From CAZUFB01 sp048173955 (GTDB taxonomy: Bacteria > Actinomycetota > Coriobacteriia > Coriobacteriales > UMGS124), in the NCBI GenBank assembly GCA_048173955.1, contig DBEYOB010000178.1:1-9397 (forward strand): DNA of 9,397 bases, in the 5' to 3' direction. Within the stretch, counting starts at the first letter, position 1. Each line of letters opens with the position of its first letter. The notes under the pieces are model-generated. The model did no database searches. It saw only the letters and a list, made by a program, of their open reading frames with translations, and was not told the DNA's origin. The position numbers and the translations under genes were made by a program. This document shows, piece by piece, positions 6,001 through 9,397 of the stretch.

Positions 6001-8896
6001 ACGCCTGCTGGACCACGAGCTTGGACCACCCCGCGTCGGTGGAGAGCGCCGTCGCGCCGCCCGCCCCCAGCGGGACGTAGTCGAAGGCGCCGCCGCCGGG
6101 CAGGCCGTCGCCCGGGTCGTTGTACTGCAGGTACATGGCGCGCGGGTCGGGGGCGGCCGTGGCACCCCAGTCGGGTTCGGACCAGGCGGTGCCCGCTCCC
6201 TCGTACGCGTCGCTCGTCACCAGAGCCGCCCGTATGTGGTGGAGCGTCGCGTCGACGCCGTCGTCGGCGGCGAACTGCCTCATGCTGCCCACCACGCGCC
6301 CGACGCCGCGCGCGACCGTCACGCCGTCGTCGGCGGCACCCGCGTCGGCGTAGACGCCCGTGTCGTCAACGGTCACCGCGACGAGCGCGGGGTTGACCGC
6401 GTAGCCCTCGGGGGCCGCCGTCTCGACGAGGTAGTAGCTTCCCGGGTCGAGGGGCGCGCCCAGGCCCCGCGCAAAGGCGGCGGCGCCGGGCAGGCTCGCC
6501 GCCCCGCCCGTCTCGCCCGGCAGGGCGAGGTCGCCGGTCGTCACGCTGGCGACGGGCTCCGCGCCCTCGGCGATCGCCGGGACCCCGTCCTCACCCACCG
6601 TCGCCGCCGAGGCTGCGAACAGGCCGAACGTCGCCCCCGCGACCGGCTCGCCCAGCTCGTCGACCTTCTGCACGATCAGGCGGTTCTCGACGTCCGAGAC
6701 GTAGAGGATCGCCGCGAACTGCCGGTCGAAATCGGAGGCATCGAGCCGTGCGGTGTTGCCGGGCGTCGCCTTGGCGAGGCTGTCGGCCGACGTGTAGAAG
6801 TAGTCCACCCGATAGCCGGCCGACGACGCGTCGCCCAGCGCGGGGTTCTCGGCCATGACGCCGCGATAGGTCCGGATGTCGCCCGGCATGTCCTCGACCG
6901 CCGTCTCGTACAGGCCGTTCGCGTTGAGCCCGAACAGGTAGGGGTCGCGGCGGGCCGCCTCGATGGCCGCCTCCTCGCCGGTCCCGTCGAGCACGGTCCA
7001 CCCGCCCAGGGCGTCGCCGTAGGCGGGGTGCCACATGCCCGCCGCGTCCCGCTCCATCACGACGCCGAACATGAGGCCGCCGGGGAGCAGGCCGTTGTCC
7101 GTGTTCACCAGGGCGCCGTCCTCCGTGCGGACGTCGCTGCCGGCGGTCACCGTGAGGCTCGGCTGGGCGTACGCACCCGTCCCCCACGGGTCGGCCGAGA
7201 GCAGCATGGCGTTCGAGGTGATGTCGGGGTCGAAGTACAGCGGTATGTCGGGCGCGACGCGGTAGCCCGCCGGGACCGACTCCTCGCGCAGGACCCAGTG
7301 GGCGCTCTCGTCGCGCAGCTCCGACAGGGCGATGGGGAACCCGTCGGTGCCCAGGATGCGCATCATACCCGTATCGTCCGTCACACCGGTGAAGGCGGGC
7401 TGCGCGCCGGGCGCCACCTCGTACGACCCGTCGGTCGGGTAGAGGGCGAAGCCGGCCCCCGCGACGGGGTTGCCGTCCTGGCCGACCTTGACGGCGCTCG
7501 ACACGGGGATCGACACGAGGTTGTAGCGCAGCTTCATGTTCGAGGCCCCGCTCCCGCGCTCGAGGTAGTAGAAGTTGAGCGTGTGGTAGGTGTCGTCGGC
7601 GAAGGTGAAGCCGTTCCACCTCTCCCGGTCGGCCGCCCCGGCAAGCCGGAAGCACTCGCTGATGGTGGTCATCTTGTAGATCTGGTCGACCGCCTTGTCG
7701 AGCGTGCCGTTGCCGTTGGCGTCGCGGTACACCACCACCGCGCCGGACTGGAAGTCGATGAGGATGTTGGTCTGGATGTGGATGCCGCCGAGGTCGCCCA
7801 CCAGCACGCCGTCGATGAAGATCCACACGTCGTCGTCGCCCGAGAACTCGTAGGTCACCGTCTTGCCGTTGTTCGTGCCGCCGTCCTTCTGCACGAAGCG
7901 CGACGACAGCGACATGCCGAACCAGTGGTTCATGCCGGGCGAATTGGGATACACGTTGAGCTGGTTGAGCGCCCCGTCCTTCTCCTCGAAGACCTGCGTC
8001 GCGTCGTTGAAGGGGAAGAACTGGCCGTTGTTGTTCGACGAGTAGGCGGTCGTGCGGCGCACGCCCCACGTGTCGTAGACGTCGAAGGCGTCGCCGGCCG
8101 CGTTCAGGGAGGCGAAGTTGCGGGTGGCGTCGAAGTAGTAGTACCCGTCGTCGTTGACCTGCAGCAGGCCGTCGACGTCGAGGTAGGCGGCTTTGCCCTG
8201 CTGGTCGCCGTTTGCCTGGGAGCTGCCGTCGAACAGGTAGGCGAGCGACTCGCCGCTCGCCGAGGCGAGGTAGGGATAGCCGTCCGGGCCGAGCGTCGGG
8301 GCGACGATGCCCTCGCGCGGTATGCGTTGGAAGAGGTTGAACGCTATTGGGTCGGAGTAGGTGCCCGGTGCGCAGAAGCGCAGGTCGTGACCGGCGTTGA
8401 TGCCGACGTTGAAGCGGTCGTCCGGGTTTGCGAGGTCGCTCGAGTCCCGGTCGACCAGCCAGTAGTCGAACAGGCTGATGGTCGCCCCGTTGGGGGAGAC
8501 CGTCTGCACGAGATGGTCGGAGAAGGCCGGGGACGCCGCCGCGGCGCCCGCCTCCCCGGCAAGCGCGACGCGCACCGCGCCCGCGCCGGCGATCGGGCCC
8601 GCAGCGGCAGACTGACCAGCAGCGGCGGCCTGGCTAGCAAGGACAGTCTGGCCAGCAGCGGCGGCCTGGCCAGCGGGGGCGCCGCCGCCGACTGCGAGCA
8701 GAACCGCCAGGACGACCGACGCCAGGACGGCGATGCGGGCGGCGAAGAACCTGCCGGATGTGCGGCGCCCGTATGTGCGGCGCCCGCCGCCCCGATCGAC
8801 GGTCGCGCCCCTGCCTGCTGCTTCCTGCTTGCCGGCTGTTTCCCGCCTGCCGGCCGTTTCCCGCTTGCCGGCTGTTTCCCGCTCGAATGCCTCCAC
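1..8896 (-). CDS. Giant fibro-slime/SpaA/pilin-repeat surface protein, C-terminus cut by window edge
   Basis: The frame runs without a stop for 2965 codons from GTG 8896-8894 to the left edge. The start is chosen because AAGGAG lies 9 nt upstream; an upstream in-frame GTG lacks such a site. Predicted layout: Arg-rich n-region (1-50), hydrophobic signal segment (about 51-69), Ala/Gly/Gln linker (70-125), fibro-slime type domain (about 240-462, G353-DDDVW), CnaB-like block 1 (463-739), CnaB-like block 2 (740-1002), eleven tandem Lys/Glu/Asn pilin-type domains (1003-2765), and a twelfth interrupted by low-complexity sequence (2766 onward). Known families with these folds are Gram-positive adhesins and pilins, usually sortase-anchored and stiffened by isopeptide bonds. 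The role here, an extracellular stalk/adhesin, is inferred. No LPXTG motif is visible because the end is missing. It could be a backbone pilin instead of a monomeric adhesin, but its length argues for the latter. Confidence 0.95.
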   Translation of the reverse strand, partial: MEAFERETAGKRETAGRRETAGKQEAAGRGATVDRGGGRRTYGRRTSGRFFAARIAVLASVVLAVLLAVGGGAPAGQAAAAGQTVLASQAAAAGQSAAAGPIAGAGAVRVALAGEAGAAAASPAFSDHLVQTVSPNGATISLFDYWLVDRDSSDLANPDDRFNVGINAGHDLRFCAPGTYSDPIAFNLFQRIPREGIVAPTLGPDGYPYLASASGESLAYLFDGSSQANGDQQGKAAYLDVDGLLQVNDDGYYYFDATRNFASLNAAGDAFDVYDTWGVRRTTAYSSNNNGQFFPFNDATQVFEEKDGALNQLNVYPNSPGMNHWFGMSLSSRFVQKDGGTNNGKTVTYEFSGDDDVWIFIDGVLVGDLGGIHIQTNILIDFQSGAVVVYRDANGNGTLDKAVDQIYKMTTISECFRLAGAADRERWNGFTFADDTYHTLNFYYLERGSGASNMKLRYNLVSIPVSSAVKVGQDGNPVAGAGFALYPTDGSYEVAPGAQPAFTGVTDDTGMMRILGTDGFPIALSELRDESAHWVLREESVPAGYRVAPDIPLYFDPDITSNAMLLSADPWGTGAYAQPSLTVTAGSDVRTEDGALVNTDNGLLPGGLMFGVVMERDAAGMWHPAYGDALGGWTVLDGTGEEAAIEAARRDPYLFGLNANGLYETAVEDMPGDIRTYRGVMAENPALGDASSAGYRVDYFYTSADSLAKATPGNTARLDASDFDRQFAAILYVSDVENRLIVQKVDELGEPVAGATFGLFAASAATVGEDGVPAIAEGAEPVASVTTGDLALPGETGGAASLPGAAAFARGLGAPLDPGSYYLVETAAPEGYAVNPALVAVTVDDTGVYADAGAADDGVTVARGVGRVVGSMRQFAADDGVDATLHHIRAALVTSDAYEGAGTAWSEPDWGATAAPDPRAMYLQYNDPGDGLPGGGAFDYVPLGAGGATALSTDAGWSKLVVQQASEGGGTAASPRRGLGGRDVANLFSGSVAVRVADQKTGELTVSKEVAGDEGAPADASFSYTLGLAGTDGTALAGPYRAQVLAGDEARGDELGLGDGATFSLKAGETLHVYGLPRGARYTVAETAQPAGFALAGIVNDGSETEGVDLPAASASGVVDDAVREGEETVETGASVVFRNAYTSPDLTVAKRVAPAEEGLKPAGRAFSFEATLPSLAGRECTAVRRTASGEESPVDIAVDGDGKASFELADGESLTFENVGVGASYRVVETAADADGFALQAIGGGGENDVAARTSSGELGDADAALTFTNSYRVGELEATEVAFKGTKTMLGRAFEPGDSFTFVVAGYDGAPLPDGVSPLPGAGEVCDGDEAEAGGTALADVCANLQGRSAGTLTLTPTEGDSSPLDFGTVTFARPGTYRYLVFENPVGSGGVSADTARYRVTVEVADDGDGTLSVAWWTFDRRSYGEGDQGFETVFDSRDVDAAAEDASLDFANSFDADATVRQLLGVKTLNGAAPDGTRFGFTLSAAGGTDAAGDPIDPARVPMPGGQTGGTAGAVAVNGVVAFGGIAYTADMVGSTYTYTVGEDVPGDATNPAVADPAGNPVAYRDAAPDERLEPGWAYRGVTYDGALQTVTVSVGHAEHDGRETVTTAVSPSLTTQAGEVSFGFANAYDATGRLDGSTDLRVAKDLVGRGWKEGDSYTFVLAGEGGAPMPAPGGETAVIGTDSPADGEGGLRTASFGDISYTSADLGGLAERTFSYTISEQDGGSVHEGVAYSRALYRVAVALTDNGDGTLGVSSTMVRAVDDDGMPAEDAPEVASHTATFTNSYRPNPVELAPDQLIRVRKTVLGHAWGAGESYTFDISCLQAPDGADAPLPEPAELTVGAPAPDGDGAVPAANEGAFATMCFSVAGTYVYEVVERMSPADAGMTYDAHASTATVVVRDDDAGNLVVDEVGGAVYDNAAATTDADRAATDAAAFTNVYATGSVDYGARGGLQLVKTFAGHGMEQGRFSFTIAPLDAAAAGVAGGTDAASSAEKLGIPLDGYTVENAAATLGEGEDASSSTVSLLPPAPEGPAQDTSGGPAYPSVVFTQGDIGKTFAYRVVENVPDGATNPGVVGADGAAVAYGQATPEQRALPGWEFEGAVFDRTAYTVYVAVSDGGGGTLDVATRAVGTEPDGSVSSDETVVYTSDRDDAPARAATVRFANAYRAAPVDYSASGGLAVSKVLHGRPSYEGQFSFSVTPFGATGEERRAAAEKLGIPLEGTAVSAPAAADGAKVLVQIADGSLAGASGGHVVFTLEDAGKEFAYTVAETGAGEPPAGYRYDDRSYTVRIAVSDDGGTGRLAVTTRLFDGALCVAEATVDATTATSRTVEVPFENFYQASGSVALTGAKRLEGAPLADGAFSFTVADPSGDPVATGVNAADGTVAFTPLGYSESSFGPDAAVDGQGNRTQVFSYTVHEDGAGETLAGVRHDDTVYTVEVTVTDRGDGTLDASVTGVYRGPDAVPVAVAPDAVSFDNVYTATDVAHAQLSFDKVLRGRDMADGEFGFVAYRFDPASQTVGAAQASASSGAAPSGEPSHVSMDLSFTAADLAGSNEATFAYKIVEADGGLEHVAYADPLYAALTVTDDGKGNLTAGPVAYYRDAGLTDPVPEGEAPTFVNVYEPQPTSFAVGGSKATEAADGAQLLDGLTFGYEIYRIGGDGSPALVASAVSPANGTWSAEVPVAEAGTSTYRIVETFGGSDMGAVSYDGTVYHLVLDSSYNPSTGRYQVDSYQYYRGDPVAGNEVSPEEVAFRNVYGAGEGASVTLGGRKVLEGASFDEVARPFTFTLTDVTDPDNPAVVGHATNDGGSFRFPSLGYTFHLEVPEPAADTSATADASGAAAGEGQTDAGGAEGEGSAAEEGRLDSGAPGGDAGGDAGGAVETGEGTAPADGGPVPGGPDAVDGMDAEGAAADGAGTASSGTAGPGTSGSETPDPAAQDPAVRDPAAQPADGGAGTGGAGDA
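49..93 (-). repeat. 15-nt tandem repeat encoding DPA pentapeptides, three copies
   Basis: Units 49-63, 64-78 and 79-93 on the plus strand share the core CGGGGTCC. In the protein they give DPAAQ-DPAVR-DPAAQ (residues 2937-2951). They sit in the low-complexity tract of the giant protein. Confidence 0.8.
102..146 (-). repeat. 15-nt tandem repeat encoding GT pentapeptides, three copies
   Basis: Units 102-116, 117-131 and 132-146 share a core like CCCGCAGTTCCCG. They encode GTASS-GTAGP-GTSGS (residues 2919-2933), adjoining the DPA block. Flexible Ser/Thr/Gly-rich sequence of this kind is typical of linkers. Confidence 0.75.
602..5890 (-). repeat. Array of eleven pilin-type isopeptide-style domains (residues 1003-2765)
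   Basis: Each unit (132-227 residues) begins near a Lys, has a strand of the type Y-x-(V/I/F)-x-E, and ends in F-x-N-x-(Y/F). Lys/Glu/Asn by residue: A 1008/1086/1140; B 1151/1230/1271; C 1289/1386/1456; D 1471/1547/1631; E 1649/1725/1788; F 1807/1881/1942; G 1961/2067/2168; H 2187/2274/2340; I 2354/2423/2481; J 2497/2568/2623; K 2638/2699/2758. C-J fit the streptococcal FctA/Spy0128 pilin-repeat family (for example DNGDGTL before the last strand); A and B resemble the related LTVSK-type beta-sandwich. In Spy0128 such Lys-Asn pairs form spontaneous isopeptide bonds with Glu as catalyst. Bond formation here is inferred from residue placement only. Confidence 0.8.
5891..6679 (-). other. SpaA/CnaB-like block 2 with long insert (residues 740-1002)
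   Basis: Opens with LIVQKVDELGEPVAGATFGLF (first part; K744) and carries YYLVETAAPEGYAVNP with E825, the classic E-T-x-A-P-x-G-Y motif of SpaA/CnaB domains. The likely closing strand, VAVRVADQK (D998), lies more than 150 residues further on. Residues about 850-985 are an insert with FAADDGVDATLHHI and MYLQYNDPGDG segments that I cannot assign to a known fold. D998 would be the Asp partner if an isopeptide bond forms. Confidence 0.65.
6680..7510 (-). other. SpaA/CnaB-like block 1 with long insert (residues 463-739)
   Basis: Starts with VKVGQDGNPVAGAGFALYP (K470), the typical first strand of prealbumin-like SpaA/CnaB domains, followed by WVLREESVPAGY with E538/E539, the usual acidic strand. 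The domain should end soon after, but the closing strand with an Asn (SDVEN, N738) only appears about 190 residues later. Residues about 557-725 therefore look like an inserted, unassigned segment containing aromatic-rich stretches. K470, E538 or E539 and N738 are candidate isopeptide residues; this assignment is inferred. Confidence 0.65.
7511..8179 (-). other. Fibro-slime type domain (residues about 240-462)
   Basis: Signature elements in order: DGYYYFDATRNFA starting at 250, an FFPFND segment further on, then YEFSGDDDVWIFIDG from Y349 with LGGIH following, and HTLNFYYLERG ending around 448. The GDDDVW(V/I)FI-DG...DLGGIH core is the hallmark of fibro-slime domains, a PA14-like beta-barrel family found at the N-termini of secreted and surface proteins, where an Asp-rich loop probably binds calcium and possibly carbohydrate. 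Two Cys flank or lie in the region (C175, C415). Its place at the mature N-terminus suggests it is the tip, with the repeats behind it as a stalk. Ligand unknown. Confidence 0.8.
8616..8674 (-). repeat. 23-nt direct repeat, 36-nt period, after the signal segment
   Basis: Positions 8616-8638 and 8652-8674 are identical except for one base. They encode the repeated peptide LASQAAAAGQ / PAGQAAAAGQ in the Ala/Gly/Gln-rich linker just after the hydrophobic signal segment. The region looks unstructured and has no recognisable domain. Confidence 0.75.
8657..8896 (-). other. Signal peptide region with long charged n-region
   Basis: Residues 1-80 of the giant protein. Residues 1-50 are rich in Arg, Lys, Glu and Gly, then comes a hydrophobic stretch (FFAARIAVLASVVLAVLLAV, residues 50-69), then Gly/Ala-rich sequence offering small-residue cleavage sites around 75-80 or after ALA at 111-113. 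This is the layout of a Sec signal peptide with an extended n-region, common on very large Gram-positive surface proteins. The exact cleavage site cannot be fixed by eye. Confidence 0.8.
8813..8884 (-). repeat. 18-nt tandem repeat in N-terminal coding region, four copies
   Basis: Units at 8813-8830, 8831-8848, 8849-8866 and 8867-8884. The last three differ at only one or two positions (plus-strand form GCCGGCTGTTTCCCGCTT); the first has three mismatches to that form. They encode a hexapeptide of the form RETAGK/RETAGR, with QEAAGR in the most diverged copy. The repeats lie in the predicted cytoplasmic n-region before the signal segment, so copy number could change without affecting the mature protein. 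Replication slippage is the likely origin. Confidence 0.85.
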
Positions 8897-8905
8897 GTGC
8901 GTCTG

Positions 8906-8911
8906 CTCCTT
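8906..8911 (-). promoter_or_regulatory. Ribosome binding site of the giant gene
   Basis: AAGGAG on the minus strand sits 9 nt before the GTG at 8896. It is a near-consensus Shine-Dalgarno and decides the start: the next in-frame GTG upstream has no comparable site. The site overlaps the TAA stop of a possible leader ORF (8910-8987). Confidence 0.85.
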
Positions 8912-8987
8912 ATGCCGAAACCGCACCGCCCGGCGCAGATGGCGCGGGCGACGCGGACTGTACGGACGAAACCGAGTTTTTTGCCAT
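8910..8987 (-). CDS. Possible 25-residue leader ORF upstream of the giant gene
   Basis: ATG at 8987-8985 opens a 25-codon frame (MAKNSVSSVQ... rich in Ser, Ala and Pro) ending in TAA at 8912-8910. Its stop overlaps the AAGGAG of the giant gene, an arrangement that would allow translational coupling. There is no good ribosome binding site before the ATG and no recognisable homology, so it may be chance. Confidence 0.2.
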   Translation of the reverse strand: MAKNSVSSVQSASPAPSAPGGAVSA

Positions 8988-9051
8988 GGTAGACACCGGC
9001 TTGGTTGCCGACGTAGATAGAACAGGTATCAAGTCCTTCTATACATAGTAT

Positions 9052-9079
9052 TTGCTTATATTATTTACGCAGATAAAAT
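9052..9079 (+). promoter_or_regulatory. Candidate sigma70-type promoter, plus strand
   Basis: TTGCTT (9052-9057), a 16-nt spacer and TAAAAT (9074-9079) resemble -35 and -10 boxes pointing right, away from the giant gene. The -10 overlaps the palindrome at 9074-9090. AT-rich DNA yields such matches easily. I could not find equally good hexamers for the giant gene's own promoter, though it most likely lies in the same AT-rich stretch. Confidence 0.3.
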
Positions 9080-9090
9080 AGGTTATTTTA
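9074..9090. promoter_or_regulatory. Perfect palindrome, candidate operator
   Basis: TAAAATA-GGT-TATTTTA is a perfect 7-bp inverted repeat with a 3-nt spacer, located in the AT-rich island about 180 bases upstream of the giant gene. It overlaps TAAAAT, a -10-like hexamer, on both strands. Symmetric sites of this size suit a dimeric repressor; the AT-rich context means chance or a weak hairpin cannot be excluded. Confidence 0.4.
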
Positions 9091-9138
9091 CGACTGAGTT
9101 AGATTTACTGTTGTCATAATATTTAAGATTTAATACGA

Positions 9139-9315
9139 ATGGGGCTGGGTGCGGGTCGGAGCGGGGCCACGACGGAACCAAGGCTGGACCAGGACGCGAA
9201 CGAAACAGCCGAGGTCGAAAACGGGCCGAACGCGCCGGAGCGGGCCAGGTGCGCCGCGGCGGGTCGGGTGCACTGCGGCGGGTTGCTCCCGCAGCACGGA
9301 CGACCGGTTCCCTGA
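9139..9315 (+). CDS. Possible small divergent ORF, 58 residues, unknown
   Basis: ATG 9139 to TGA 9313-9315, starting MGLGAGRSGATTEPR, with two Cys (TGC codons) near the C-terminal third. It begins exactly where composition switches from AT-rich to GC-rich, lies downstream of a plausible plus-strand promoter, and is followed 23 nt later by a terminator-like hairpin. Against it: no ribosome binding site before the ATG, no recognisable family, and third-position GC (roughly 80%) not far above the local background. It could equally be an untranslated RNA. Confidence 0.2.
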   Translation: MGLGAGRSGATTEPRLDQDANETAEVENGPNAPERARCAAAGRVHCGGLLPQHGRPVP

Positions 9316-9338
9316 AGAAATTGCAGTTGCGAACGATT

Positions 9339-9367
9339 GGCAACCCGGTTCGAACGGGAGCCTTTTT
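9339..9367 (+). terminator. Terminator-like hairpin with T5, plus strand
   Basis: GGC and CCCG (9339-9341, 9344-9347) pair with CGGG and GCC (9355-9358, 9360-9362) around the loop GTTCGAA, with a small AA/A internal bulge, followed directly by TTTTT (9363-9367). This is the form of an intrinsic terminator for rightward transcription. The stem is short, so efficiency is uncertain. Confidence 0.45.
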
Positions 9368-9397
9368 ATACTATTGCCTTATCAGAAATTTGGTTTT

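Larger units (their letters stand above)
8912..9397. other. Intergenic control region with AT-rich island
   Basis: About 500 bases without a confident gene. From about 9010 to 9140 the DNA is markedly AT-rich, while both flanks are as GC-rich as the rest of the window; the final 37 bases are AT-rich again. The island is the likely location of the giant gene's promoter and would leave a leader of roughly 100-180 nt. No tRNA, riboswitch or recognisable upstream gene is seen. Confidence 0.6.

Noticed and set aside
6591..8069. Minus-strand open frame of 492 codons
   Set aside because: Out-of-frame shadow of the fibro-slime and CnaB region.
5681..8992. Plus-strand open frame of 1103 codons
   Set aside because: Also antisense to the giant gene, with shadow composition and no recognisable motifs; the minus frame shows clear fibro-slime and CnaB signatures over the same bases.
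9083..9343. Minus-strand open frame of 86 codons upstream of the giant gene
   Set aside because: TTG start without a ribosome binding site, Arg/Pro-rich composition, and it runs into the AT-rich promoter region; no domain features.
9339..9362. tRNA T-arm lookalike (GTTCGAAC)
   Set aside because: On the minus strand a short T-arm-like hairpin forms, but there are no matching acceptor, D or anticodon arms around it; the plus-strand hairpin with T5 fits a terminator better.

Overview
The window is very GC-rich DNA (about 70% by eye, with strong G/C preference at third codon positions) and is dominated by one minus-strand gene. That gene starts at a GTG at 8896 and stays open to the left edge. 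It encodes at least 2965 residues, and its C-terminus lies outside the window. Base composition and architecture fit a host-associated high-GC Actinomycetota. Coriobacteriia (the Eggerthella/Olsenella/Collinsella group) is my best guess, but this is inference, since no rRNA or housekeeping gene is present.

The product is a giant secreted, pilin-like surface protein. In order it has: an arginine-rich N-terminus with a hexapeptide repeat; a hydrophobic signal segment; an Ala/Gly/Gln linker; a fibro-slime type domain with the GDDDVW signature; two SpaA/CnaB-like blocks, each carrying a long unassigned insert; and a tandem array of eleven pilin-type beta-sandwich domains. Each array domain opens with a Lys, has a central Y-x-(V/I/F)-x-E type strand and closes with F-x-N-x-(Y/F). 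This is the Lys-Glu-Asn pattern of self-forming intramolecular isopeptide bonds. A twelfth domain begins at the left edge but is interrupted by at least 135 residues of acidic Ala/Gly/Pro-rich sequence containing two blocks of pentapeptide repeats.

The right-hand 500 bases (8897-9397) hold the control region. A strong AAGGAG ribosome binding site lies 9 nt before the GTG. A possible 25-residue leader ORF has a stop codon that overlaps this site. An AT-rich stretch (about 9010-9140), strikingly unlike the rest, carries a perfect 7-3-7 palindrome that overlaps a plausible plus-strand promoter. To its right are a possible 58-codon divergent ORF and a plus-strand hairpin followed by T5, resembling an intrinsic terminator. 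The other long open frames on both strands are antisense or out-of-frame shadows.

Taken together, this looks like a long, chemically cross-linked adhesin stalk with its likely ligand-binding tip at the N-terminus and its wall anchor, if any, outside the window.
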